Assembly (NCBI GenBank): GCA_949752735.1
Contig: OX457053.1
Location: forward strand, 29,210,732 to 29,274,731
Source of the DNA: Lumbricus terrestris
Lineage: Eukaryota; Annelida; Clitellata; Crassiclitellata; Lumbricidae
Direction: 5' to 3'
Length of the DNA stretch: 64,000 nucleotides
The number at the start of each line of letters is the position of its first letter. Within the stretch, counting starts at the first letter, position 1. A program made the position numbers and the translations under genes. Positions 45,986-57,190 of the stretch are shown in pieces. The notes below the pieces were generated by a model. It did no database searches and was not told the origin of the DNA. It saw nothing but the letters and a program-made list of their open reading frames with translations.

Positions 45986-48250
45986 CGGCGGGTCGTGTGA
46001 ATTTTAACGTTCAACTGTCCGAAACAGTATTTTATCTAAAGCTGGTCTAATTTTATGTGATAGGATGGATTTTTCTGGCGATCTCTTGTGGCTCTGATTT
46101 GGAAAGTACGTGCCATGATAAACTGCGAATCCATACTTATTTTATCAGTTGAGTCTTGGCATTTGATTGAAATCTTGTTGGGTGGTTTTTCACATTGCCA
46201 AGGAGATCTGTGTTTCATTTAAAGGACTAGGCAATAATTATGTGTCAGATGAAGAAAGTTACTGTGTGAAATTTTAAGCAGGTTTGCTTGTAGCCAATGC
46301 TATTTTAAGACTGGACATTTTACAAAATACAGATGGAAGACAATTGTTTTGTTATTGAACAAACATTATTTGTTTTAAAGTGCTGCTTGAACAATCGTTA
46401 ATTTTAATATAAGTATGACATTTTAAAATTTAAATGCTCTCAAATCTATGCCTGCTTTTCCTTGGTGGTAATGTTAATACCGCTATTTTAAAGTTTCTGA
46501 TTCTTGTTTGCACTACATTCGCCTTTGAGTAGTTCAAGAAAGGAATATTTTGCATTTTATTCTGACGTGTGACATTTTTATGTGGATGCAGTGCTGATAG
46601 GAGCAATATGTGTTTTAGTTTCAGATATCTGTGCAGAACATCTGTAAAGACTTGTTATCAATCAGCGTTACAATTTAGCACATCCATCATTTGAGTTTTA
46701 GACTTTTAGTTTAAAGACTAACATTTTGTTATACTATTTTCAATTGTTGCTATGCGTGGTAATTTAACAATGAGCAAGTTTGTTTCACTTCCTATTATTT
46801 ACTGATCCAACGTGCTTAATTTTGCCGACTTACCTCTGAACTATGGACTTTAACTCAAAGCTTCATTTTGCTAGAATGTAATCTTGCAATTTTTGTGAAT
46901 GTTGGAATTGCTTGTGAATTTCTTGCATGTAGTTATTTTGATCAGCAAGAGTAATTTTAGCTTCAGATGTTTGAATTTTTTTCTTTAACTAAATATTATG
47001 GATGTTTACAGACAATGTTGAATTTTTTTGTAGCCGAGTATGCGCGGTGCTAACAGTGAGCGAGTTTATTTAAGGGAGTATTGATACTGTCACTATCCTG
47101 CAGTGTAACTTATGTGTAATGTAATTCCATAATTTATACAGCACTTAATCAGAAGTACTTACAATTGGAGATTTTCGGAGAGGGAAATGTGTGTGATAGT
47201 AACTTGGAGAATCATGCAGAGGGGAGGGAGAGAAGACTGGGTTTGATGTAATTGGTTGACTTGAAGGAATGAAGGGGCAAAATATGAGTATTGATACAGT
47301 GTTGTTTCTCCTTGTCTACCTTTGCGTTTTTTGTTGTACACCTCAAAGATGCTTACTGCCTTGAATGTCGAGATGCCTTGAAGACCTAGACAACCTTAAA
47401 ATCTTCAAATACTGCATATGCTATTTTGTCATTTAGCAGTGACCCTTGTTTAAATTTTAAGCTTCTCATTTGTAGCATACTGAGTCGAATTATATGCTTA
47501 TGTTAGGTCTACGCCCAGTCTTTGCAGATACTGCAGTTTTTTTTATACTTCTCATTCTGGTGTATAGTACCGTAGTGATAGCCAGTAATGATAACCTGAA
47601 CTTGTTTGATTTTTTGCTACTGACGATTTTTCATGCTTGCTAGAGCAGCTAGATAGCCTCCAATATCCAGATGCTAAAGATTCAGTGTTTTACATCTGTT
47701 AGGTAATGTCCACAGTTTTAACTGTACGGATTAATTATCACTTTGTGAACTAATTTCTAGGAGATAATTCTTCCCATTTGATTCTTATCTCATTCAGAAC
47801 TTCCAGGTTAAGCAAAGTTTCCTAATCCATGTTGTACTTCAGTAGATGTCTAATATATTTTTTCGTGATTTTCTGCACCATTTCTGGTATTTTAATCTAT
47901 TCCGAGGATTTAATAGCAAAAATATTATATAATGACAGTATGGACGTTTGCCAAAGTGCCTAAAGTGAAGTTGAGTCTGATTGTTGAGTGATCAGCCCTA
48001 CAGTGTACATGAGCATTCCATTCAGTATTTTAGTCTCTGCAACCACAAATTTAGTCAAAAGTGTCTACTGCATTTAAACTGTTGCAGAATGTTAGGATTC
48101 TTGGCTACTAGAACTTTCATGATGACTGTTGATCATGTTTGGAATCTGATTCTGGTGTGCTTTTCATTTTTTGGAATCTGATTCTGGTGTGCTTTTCATT
48201 TCGTTGTTAAATTATGTGAAGTAAAATTAAAATTAACAGTAACTCTTCAT
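45986..48250 (+). other. probable long 3' UTR of DYRK2
   Basis: Over 2.2 kb of AT-rich, repeat-poor sequence without SINEs or MITEs, unlike the intergenic DNA around it, continuous with the DYRK2 stop. An ATTAAA variant poly(A) signal lies at 48,226-48,231, just before a SINE. It contains a 33-35 bp tandem duplication (tttggaatctgattctggtg...) at about 48,137-48,203. The UTR call rests on lack of repeats only. Confidence 0.45.
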
Positions 48251-48315
48251 GGTCTCTGTGTTTGAATTGCTTTGGACTTTACTTACTTACTATACTTTTT
48301 ACTTTATTTATCCAT

Positions 48316-48520
48316 TTCTATAGCGCCTCTACAAGCTCTCTACTCAGAGGCGCCCCCGACTACAGAGCGGACACTGCATCGAAATTTCACGCCAAAGTAC
48401 CCAAGCAATTGCGAGTGAAGGACTTGCTCAGGGTCCGTACTTGGCGGCTTGAGGTGGATTCGAACTCGCAACCTTCCTGTTCCAAGACACTGAACATACC
48501 CCTACACCACTGCATCACAT
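48316..48520 (-). mobile_element. tRNA-derived SINE, family 1
   Basis: Inverse copy: tatagcgcctctacaagctc, actcagaggcgcccccgact, the inverse B box ggattcgaactcgc, and a head cctacaccactgc. Relative to the DYRK2 transcript it is antisense. Confidence 0.8.
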
Positions 48521-48884
48521 TTCCAAAGCTATTGCCTCGCCTCTCTAGGTGAAGTCTAGTGGTGCAATAATAGTACTTCTGGACATGCTGAGATTATTTT
48601 ATAGTACCGTAGATGTTCAGGAACTTCACTTCTGGTCCTTGAACATGATTTCAGAAACACTTCTATGCTACCACTTAACCAACTTGAGTCTCAAAAGTGG
48701 TCGAGGCATGGGCTTAACAATTTAAGCAAGAAGCGTGCACTTTGTGTTTTACTTCCTCAATTAGGTGTCTTAGGCTTAACGTGTAAATGAGGAAGTGTCT
48801 GATCGCGACTCACCTATCCACGCTGTGCTGCCTAACAAGGGGTAGGACGGTGTTCAGATTTGAAAATAAGTGTATGGACGCCGT

Positions 48885-48933
48885 CCATGACCGTCCAGTC
48901 ACACTTTAACCCTGGTCCTAGTCCCAATAAAGC

Positions 48934-48981
<48 letters not shown>
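48885..48981. repeat. (TA)n microsatellite with flanking gaccgtccag segment
   Basis: About 44 bp of tatata (48,938-48,981), then (gtct)n to 49,036. The preceding atgaccgtccagtcacactt segment is repeated at about 49,985 (atgaccgtccagccacactt). Confidence 0.85.
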
Positions 48982-48986
<5 letters not shown>

Positions 48987-49006
48987 AAGAGTCTGTCTGT
49001 CTGTCT

Positions 49007-49037
<31 letters not shown>

Positions 49038-49317
49038 CTTTGACCAGGATACATTTCAACAGCTTTTGAGCTTTTCACTCCAAACCTTCACTCTGTTGGT
49101 CTCGGCATGGGACACCTGTGGAGGTGTTGGCGAATCTCTACCACCATGGGGTCAGGGTGGGGGGCAAAACCCCCAAAGTATCTTCAATTTCTTTCGTAAC
49201 ACAAAACGTTATCTTTTTTACAACATTCATATATAGATGGCTGCTAATACCTCAATCCCCTCACTCTAATATCTTAGTGAGCTTTGTGTGCCTGTGCTAT
49301 CCATTCCAGGCCGTATA

Positions 49318-49582
49318 CATTTTTCTTTGCACTGCTACGCATGGTGATCTGATTGTCCCTATGGCTTGAACTCTAACAGTGTTGCATAAAAGCTTTACTT
49401 TAGTTGGTCCTTCTGTCTGGAATAAGTTACCTAATACTCTCCGTAATGAACTTCTTAGTTTTTCTTTGCCCATTTCCCACAAGTGTTTGAAAACCATTTT
49501 CTTTGATTGTGGCTTGGTGTCAGGTTGGGAGCGCCTCTGAGGAGTTTCTCTTGAAGTGGCACTATATAAATGCCCGATTACG
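49318..49582 (+). mobile_element. LINE 3' tail (type 1)
   Basis: Degraded ORF end: ttggtccttctgtctggaat, aagttacctaatactctccg and tgtttgaaaaccattttctt. It is followed by ggttgggagcgcctctgagg, agtttctcttgaagtggcac and tatataaatgcccgatta. Confidence 0.7.
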
Positions 49583-49664
49583 ACAGGCATCTACAGTGTT
49601 CGCCAAATTAATGGAAATTTCTCACAACTTACCATTTTATTTTGTTGCTTCGCCATCCTATTTG

Positions 49665-49985
49665 ACCTACTATGGACGTATGGCGTAGTATAGTTCTATA
49701 AAGTTTTATAAAGTTTAGGATATTATAAATGATTATAGTATGGTCTATTATAGTATGGTATGAGATGTTATAGCATAGTATAGTATTTTATTAAATGGAA
49801 TGGTGTGGTAGGCCCTATATAGCATAGCATAGCATGGCATACTATACCATAATACCATGCTATATGCCATACTAATGCTACTATACCATACCATAGTATA
49901 ATATAATATACTATTCCATCCCATACAGTAACATACAATAGGCCTACCATATCAAAATATACCATATTATACTATACAAAGCAAT
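49665..49985. repeat. large imperfect inverted repeat of tatagtatgg/ccatactata units
   Basis: The left part (to about 49,830) is made of tagtatagt, tatagtatggt and agcatagtatag units. The right part reads the complement (accatactat, catactataccataatacc). It could fold into a long AT-rich hairpin or cruciform. No coding content. Confidence 0.7.
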
Positions 49986-50039
49986 GACCGTCCAGCCACA
50001 CTTTAAGACCTGGCAGTCTGTACTATACTAGAGTAGGCC

Positions 50040-50175
50040 TATGGGGGGGAGGGGGGGAAAAGGGGGGTCAGTTGCAACAAATGTCTCTTAATTTTGCTAA
50101 CACTACAGACAGAGGAGAGAGAGAGACGGAGGGAGGGGGAGGAGGAGATGGAGGGAGAGGGGGAGAGAGAGGTCA
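50040..50175. repeat. purine-rich G/GA tract
   Basis: gggggggagggggggaaaag near 50,042 and a gagaga/ggaggag-rich tract at 50,112-50,172, strongly purine-biased on the + strand. Confidence 0.8.
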
Positions 50176-50769
50176 TAACTAAGCTGGCTGATGCAGAGTT
50201 CATAATAGAGGGGTTAGAATATGACTGCTTGGCTGCTTCCTGAATGGCATGGCAGTCACTGTTTGGATATATCAAGCCACATGATAATATTCCCATGTGA
50301 GCCTACCACGTGGGAACACATGTATGACATAAGAGGCCCAGTAATTAACTGTTGTATGTCATAATAAGCCATGACAGTGCGCCAAGAATGTTGTCCTATG
50401 TACTTCATACGATCTAGTCCTACTTACGACGCTGCTGTTGGTACTTTTCAGAAATATAATGTGTAATGTGAAGATATGCATATGAGAAAATTCCAGTTCA
50501 ACATTTTCGTTTATGAGATAAATGTGTAGGCTATGCAGCAATGTGCTTAAACCAAATGGCTAGCCGCTAGCCCAAGGCATGTTGACGGCTACTAGACTAG
50601 GCCTACACTGGATAGCACAGGTCATAGAGACGCGGTCAGGCAGGCATGCAAGCAATATAGACTAAATTCCTCTAAAAATATTGGCCAGAAGCACGTCAGG
50701 AAACGTTCAAAGTTACACACCATTATTTTGATCCGATTCGGCCAATGAACCTTGCTTTGGGGGTTTGGC

Positions 50770-50865
50770 ACCCAGCCGCAGCGCTCGTGAATAAGCTGGT
50801 GCCCCGCGCTTGGCTTTCGAGTGGCGCTTTAGAAATTTCGAGTTTACGATTACGATTACGATTAG
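50770..50865 (+). mobile_element. LINE/SINE 3' tail, type 2
   Basis: cagcgctcgtgaataagctg, gtgccccgcgcttggctttc and gagtggcgctttagaaattt ending in three gattac repeats. This is the best preserved end of the family seen at 7,925 and 43,440. Confidence 0.7.
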
Positions 50866-50969
50866 AGGGCGTAAGAACAATCTAGAAGTTGGGGGCATGT
50901 TAGAATGTCTGAGTGGGGAGGTTGTGAGTGTGGAGGGCGTGAGACCACAATCTCCAAAGGCAACATTCT

Positions 50970-51698
50970 AACAATAATTGCATTGTGATTCATAGAAGCT
51001 CTAAATTGCTGAAGCAACTGATAACAATTGCATTGTGATTTCATAGAAACTTTACATCACTTATAACAGTAATTTCATTGTGATTTCATAGAAACTATAC
51101 TGCCATTGTGATTTCATAGAAACTATACATCACCTTAGTAACCTCTTTATAACAGTAATTTTATTGTGATCTCATAGAAACTATACATCACCTTAGTAAC
51201 CTCTTATAACAGTAATTTCATTGTGATTTCATACAGGCTATAGACTGCCATAGTAATCTCTTATTATAATAACTGCATTGTTGTTTCAATGAAACTGTAA
51301 ATTACCATAGTAACCTTTTATGATAATTGCATTGTGACTTCATAGGGGCCATGAAGTGCCAAACTTAGTAACGTATTTCGATTGTATTGTGATTTCATAG
51401 AAGCTATTGCCATGGTAACCTCTTGTGCTAGGGGGAGTAGGTGCATTTAATTGTGGTTTCACAGAGACCATGAATTGCCATAGTAACCTATTAATATAAC
51501 AATAACATTGTGATTTCATAGGCTATTCATGAATGGTCATATTGAAATCTTATGATAATTGCATTGTGATTTCACAGAGGCTAAGAATTGCCATGGTAAC
51601 CGCTCAAAATAATTGCTTTGTGATTTCACAAATGGTATAAGTTGCCATAGTAACCTTTTAATAATAATCACATTGTGATTTCATAGACGCTATAATAT
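50970..51698 (+). repeat. minisatellite of 50-60 bp units containing X-box-like sites
   Basis: About 14 diverged units, each with attgcattgtgatttcata followed by gaaactat, and in most the phrase (t)tgccatagtaacctcttat. Near-palindromic TT(G/A)CCAT(A/G)GTAAC sites occur at 51,302-51,314, 51,407-51,419, 51,475-51,487, 51,588-51,600 and 51,642-51,654. Confidence 0.88.
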
Positions 51699-51943
51699 TA
51701 TTGTTATACTAGTAGAGCGGTCTCCAAAATGGTGCTTATATCGATTATATAAGCAAGTAAGCATGCATATACATTTTGTGGCACAACATCATGTCCAATG
51801 CTCATTTTTGGTCCATATATTAGGATTTGGCGATAGAAGCACCATCTGTAATAAATTTATTCGAAGTCAATTTTGAACTTCGGTTACTTCGTTGCCAAAC
51901 TCGCCCACCTCTCCAGCCTTCCTCCTCCCGTCGCAGCCTAGAA

Positions 51944-52222
51944 ATGGCGTCTGTTGAACAGGGCGCATATGCCAAAGGCCAAATAAAAGCAGCGATTTTG
52001 ACACGAACTCAGGAATGCGATGGAAATAGTAATTGTGCGGCGTTTGACAAGTTGTTGGCCGCTGAACATGGTTGTTTGTTGTCCGTCTATATGTTGTCGT
52101 GGGATAACGCCGCAGCGGTTAACAGTGTTAAGCTTGTTGCCAACAATTTGACCTGTTCCGTCGTGTTCGCCAAATTTTACGAGGCCCCGATTGCGGTAGA
52201 GTGTGAGAGCAAAGTTGTGTGA
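51944..52222 (+). CDS. small unrecognised ORF (92 aa), possible single or first exon
   Basis: ATG at 51,944 opens a 92-codon frame ending TGA at 52,222. The reading frame is also open upstream to about 51,827. Codon use and base composition are less AT-rich than the surroundings, and the segment before it (cccacctctccagccttcct, cctcccgtcgcagcc) looks like a pyrimidine-rich leader. The protein has no signal peptide or membrane span. It has the order K-rich start, CAAFDKLLAAEHGCLLSVYML, then AVNSVKLVANNLTCSVVFAK, an alternating alpha/beta pattern. A distant L7Ae/GADD45-like fold is a speculation only; I do not recognise the family. A (gt)n/(gc)n repeat follows directly, and a donor-like gcg|gtagag inside could make it exon 1 of a longer gene. 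Confidence 0.45.
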   Translation: MASVEQGAYAKGQIKAAILTRTQECDGNSNCAAFDKLLAAEHGCLLSVYMLSWDNAAAVNSVKLVANNLTCSVVFAKFYEAPIAVECESKVV

Positions 52223-52227
52223 AAGCG

Positions 52228-52228
<1 letters not shown>

Positions 52229-52259
<31 letters not shown>

Positions 52260-52262
52260 CGC
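52229..52262. repeat. (GT)n(GC)n microsatellite
   Basis: gtgtgtgt then gcgcgcgc immediately after the small ORF. Alternating purine-pyrimidine sequence. Confidence 0.95.
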
Positions 52263-52565
52263 GAAATAATGATATAGAGAGACAAACGCAACCAGCCACG
52301 AGCAAGCCAGTCACTCGAACACGCAGGTTTACTGGTTGACCTAGTGAACACAGATTGACACAGACGTACAAATGGACAGACACACAAGAGATAGACGTAC
52401 AGACCTATGACACGGTCGGCAAATGGCAGGTAGCATACGCAGATGTGACTGCAATGCGGCAAGCCTGTGCGAACTATCGGGACATGGGAGGAGAATTTTC
52501 CCAGAGGCGTTGAAGTTCCTCTTTCCACTATACTGTGAATGGCAGTACATCTATAGTTCTATGCA

Positions 52566-52778
52566 CAGTGGTTAAAGTGGTTTGGGTGAGCAGTGGGAAC
52601 ACCGATCGGGTGAGCTGTGGGAACGCCGAAGAAGAGTATTGGAATGCATGTGTTTACAGGGTTCCACCATCCTTGCATAGTGAGCAACTATGAGCAGTGG
52701 GAATGCAAGCAAAGAATTTCCAGAGCGGTGGGAATGCCGTTCCCATGCATTCCCAGTACCCACCCACTTTAAACCCTG
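52566..52778. mobile_element. MITE-like element (CAGnGnTTAAAGTGG ends)
   Basis: Starts CAGTGGTTAAAGTGG and ends CCACTTTAAACCCTG, with inner gagcagtgggaa / ttcccagtaccc also inverted. Internal direct repeats gagcagtgggaacaccg and gagctgtgggaacgccg. The flanks are only loosely similar (tctatgca/attctata). Confidence 0.7.
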
Positions 52779-52949
52779 ATTCTATAGGCTACAAAGTAAA
52801 TATGTTAAACACAAAACAGCCTACTAAAACACTGCTTGTGTCAAGAAAAAATCCTTCAGTAAATGGTTAAAATTTCACATCGACCATGACTCGCTATATA
52901 TGCCAGCGAAATATCAAGAAATAAGCCAAAGTTCTCACTAAAGTTTGCA

Positions 52950-52967
52950 TTTATTTACAAATTTATT
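52950..52967 (-). terminator. candidate poly(A) signals of the minus-strand gene
   Basis: Two AATAAA hexamers on the minus strand (+ strand TTTATT at 52,950-52,955 and 52,962-52,967) mark the likely 3' end of the gene whose stop is at 58,666. They are close together and precede the small MITE. Confidence 0.45.
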
Positions 52968-53409
52968 GACAAGCGATGTTTACAGTATGAATACTGATTT
53001 ATAATGGTAACAATGTTTGCAGACAAGCCCCAGAACCTAGTAAAAAATTCTCAGATAAATGAGAATTTACATATATACTCTTGTATATATGAATAGTACA
53101 ATAGGTACAAGAAGAACTATATACATTCATGTATATATAATTTAAGAGAGAAGAACTTTATAACACACATAGTTTTATATGCAAATTCCAAGAGCCCCTC
53201 TGTTAGTAATATAGATCTAACTAGAGTAGTAGTCGTGAGCGTGCACACATACACTATGCGCTCATTAACCAATTGCAAAGTATAAGTATTGTGCATCTAC
53301 AAATATACAATTTATAGAAATTTAAGTTTATTTTTCTTAGATGTGATCGTTTTTGGGACTTGCAATCTGTTTATTGTAAGCAGCAGTCACCAGTAACATA
53401 CATTTAATA

Positions 53410-53618
53410 AAGAGGTTTTCAAACTTTGTCCGCGGACTAAGATGGGACCGAGAAAGTATATGCCTTGGATACGCAAGAGTCCTCTGTAAATATTGTTGGA
53501 ATAGTTGGTCTGTTATTTTTGCTTAAATTTTAATTACCCCGGTAATCAATTTTACTTCTTAAACACTTGGGTCTAGAAAAGTATGGAGTCTCCGGACCAA
53601 AACGTTTGAAAACCTCTG
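53410..53618. mobile_element. hAT-like MITE (AGAGGTTTTCAAA ends)
   Basis: aAGAGGTTTTCAAACTTTG at the left and CGTTTGAAAACCTCTG at the right are inverted repeats. The first base has probably mutated from C. The flanks atttaata/attttaat are a degenerate 8-bp duplication. Confidence 0.7.
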
Positions 53619-55919
53619 ATTTTAATTAGCACTTGAAAACTGTTCAAACAGAATGTTGATATAATTTTTATGGGATGCGAAGCAAGAGGTACACACATGA
53701 GCATATTCATAAAATTTAATGTTCAACCCAAAATAAATTTAGAATAAACCACGTTTCAAACTGCAACCATATCCAATGGAAACCCCCAAATTGTTTCCTG
53801 GCTAAAACCTAGGTGCACACCTCTTTTATTCATCCTCCCATTACTGGCAGTGGGCTTGACAAAGTGGACTGGTATATGCTGCAAACACACTGCAGTCACA
53901 AGTTTTTTTTAAAGACTGTTGTGACAGCTCTTGCTCAGCATCCCATGATTCCCGTCACAAGCAGTGGGCTACCAAAATAGACAGGCAATTGCAGTAACAG
54001 CATTGCAATTAACGGCTTCCTGACTTCAGTACTGACACCATATGCATGTTTTAATGTGGCATTGCAATCAAACACTGATTCCAGAGCAAATTTCAATTTC
54101 CTCCCCACATAGTATACCTCAAACGCATAGCATAAAACATGTTAACAATTCTTGATTTTAGACAGCTGCAGAAATTTAAATGGCAAAAAGCAAAATTGCT
54201 TATTTAATCCAACTGAATCCATTGAAATTATACAAAAGAGATTTCAAAACCGGAAATGTCACATTATGATGCACCTGTTCGCAGTTGCGCTCTTTAATTA
54301 CTATAAAACTCCGCAGATTACGTAGGGTCAAGGAACAACAAAGAATACCAATAATGTATATTTGTAAAGCCTGCATTTTACGGTATTGTATAAGTCACTT
54401 GTACCCTTTGCTTACGAGACAATTGCTGTAAAATTTTGCTTTCAAAACTTTAAGAACGCATGCTATGAATTTGTGCAAATGGACTCCAAAATCTAGTTTT
54501 TAAAGAGAAATCCCAAAAATCATTTATTATTTATAATGAGAATTTACATTGCAAAAGTTTCATTAAGCAAATAAAAGACTTCTCAACTACTGGCCCAATA
54601 CTGTCAATAAAAAAACGTCATTGAAGAGAAGTAAAATTCTCAAATCAGCTTTCAATTATCGCAGGTACAAATAAAATTATTTTAATACATTACAACTCAA
54701 GTTTAACAGTGTTTTTAAAAATTTGAAACATAAAAGCCATTTAATAAATTCACATAGCTCTTCATATACTAGAGATCTTTCAGTTTTTCTGATAATGCAA
54801 AACTGACAAGAAGCTGGCATTCTCTGTGTGTTGTGGTTAACTTGTAAACACTGCATAAAGTTATTACTGTAACAGCAAAAAAGCGGTTTAATGGTCAATT
54901 CTTGAGTCTTGCAATGACCCAAAGGAATTACTGGTGAACTCGAAAAACATGCATTTATAGTTTTATTTATAATAAATAGTAACCATCACATCTTAAAGGT
55001 TTAACTGCAAAACTACAATCATTTGTAAGCTGTCGTGTCAATTCTAGACCTGAACTAGGTAGAACATATTTGGAGTTTTAGCAAGTTTCATACCAGTACC
55101 ATGCAAGCTCGAAAAGAAATAAAAGAATGGTCACATTGTACATGTACTTAGAGAGTGACAAGGTAATTCTTCTCTCTGCATCCATGGCAAAATAAGAAAA
55201 TTTCAGTTTAACCACAGTAATGGGGTTTACTGATGCGAAAATACCATGCAAAATAGGAAATGAGCTGCAAATAAAACCATAAGTCTATAAATCACATAGG
55301 ACTATATAATATGGCTAACTTTGGAACAGATCATCTGTTTTTTGTGTGATGTGCGTTAGTAAAAAAATGCAATCAGTAATACAAATTAGCTTTGTAAGCC
55401 AAGAATTTTTTAATAATTTTTAAGTGAAATTTTTTGAGGATGTCATCACAAAAAAGCTGTGAGGATGGGCAGGAATGGGGAAGACTTGTTGCGGGACAGA
55501 GATGGGGGAAACGAGATTGTCTACCTGTGTCACACTCTAATAATAAGATGTCTTTATGTTAACATCACAAAATGCCTTCCAGGATAGCTTCATGGTTGAA
55601 CTTTCAATGTTTAGTCATACATTCAATACAATCAAATGCACGCTAAACGTTGGACTCAAGAAAATCGTTCAAGATAATTAAGATGAAAAGAAAAAAGAAT
55701 GATAATGCAATCCAATATTTTAAAAATGAGAATAAGTAGTGTATTTTCTCCCGAATAATGCCACTAAAAAAGAATTTTTACATACATGTAGAACAAAATT
55801 CTCGATTTCAGCAGACCCCCAAATCTGCTACCATCAGGGCTGTACTGGCACAATTTAAGGTCAGTACATGCTACAGTTGCTCGAGACTAAAGCCTAGCCC
55901 ATTTTCTCTATTTCCTTTT

Positions 55920-56110
55920 TTCTGATAACCTTTTTTGAAGTTTTTCTCTTAGTGTTTTTCTTATGACTTTTAGTCGCTGTATGATAACCTTTTTTGAAGT
56001 TTTTCTCTTAGTATTGTTCTTATGACTTTTTTTAGTCGCTGTATGATAACCTTTTTTGAAGTTTTTCTCTTAGTATTGTTCTTATGACTCTTTTTAGTCG
56101 CTGTACTGTT
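55920..56110. repeat. 61-64 bp unit repeated three times
   Basis: gataaccttttttgaagttt, ttctcttagt, ttcttatgact and ttttagtcgctgta recur three times in tandem. The tail tgacttttttagtcgctg is reminiscent of the gatgacc/agtcatc core of the G-rich repeats. Confidence 0.88.
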
Positions 56111-56789
56111 ATCCCATGAAATTTCATCATATTTCAATGAGATACTAATAAAAGTCTATTATTATATAACCGCTGTGATCTTTTTCTAAACTCAACTCTT
56201 TGTGAGGCCAGTATACCTACTGTATACCCTTGTTTACAGAACCGAGTACACTGAAGAATAAACCACTTTTTTAAATAATATTTTTTAGGTAGTACACGCT
56301 GTACACCCACGTATACCCTCGTGTACAGTGGATACCAGATTTTGCTCAATGTCTTAAATGCAACACTCGTCACTACAACCGGCTCAATACTGAAAACTGC
56401 AGGTCTATTTGTGGCTTCAAAAAATGTAACAGAAATAAGAAAATAATCTCTCAGAATCATAAATTATACAGAAACATTATTTACAGTTTTTTTTACAATC
56501 CAAACTGCCCTTGGCATCGAAAACTAATCATTCTTGTCCACAGACAAAATAAACAAACAAAAAGTACTACTGGCAACAGGTTGTAGGGGCCTATCCATAT
56601 ATATCACGTATGCAAACAAAATTTTTCGACAACCCTCCACTGTTGCAACGCAAACATTTTGTGGAACACCCCATGCGTATTTACTAATAAGCTTCTCTAA
56701 ACTTGCAAAATTTAATTAGCTAAAGTCACCTATAAGACATTTATTTTACAGTAGGCTACTATTTACTTTTTAACATATTTGCTAGCAGG

Positions 56790-57190
56790 GATGCCACTCT
56801 GGATTTTGAAAAAAGGTCAGATCCGGTCGAAAAAAGGCTAGATTGACGATTTCCCTGTAAAATACATAGACTTGTCCAATTTTCCGGCTTGAAATTTCTG
56901 ACAAAGTATTGGAATGAAAGTCTTACGATGATTAAAATTTGCTCTCTTTTCTTTCCCAACAAATTTTCTGATGACCTACTTTTTTAGTCTTGCACTCCAA
57001 AATTTACAATTTTTGGTCCAAATTCACAAAATTTTCGATTTTTTTCACGTCTTGTGCATTTTCAATTTAAAAAAATAAATTTGTATGTAAAAAGTCGAAA
57101 AAACTGTCGTGAGAAAAAAAGGCTAGATCTTGACCAAAAAAAACCTAGAAACTTGGACAAGACCGAAAATACCTAGATCTAGCTAACATT
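56790..57190. repeat. decayed repeat with ggctagat and gatgacc core
   Basis: Phrases aaaaaggctagattgac and aaaaaggctagatcttgacc flank ttttctgatgacctactttt plus tagtct, the shared core. It is probably a degraded member of the G-rich MITE group. Confidence 0.45.

Noticed and set aside
51938..52528. 196-codon minus-strand ORF
   Set aside because: Spans the (gt)n microsatellite (HTHTHTH) and is antisense to the small + strand ORF. No recognisable domain, although it cannot be formally excluded.
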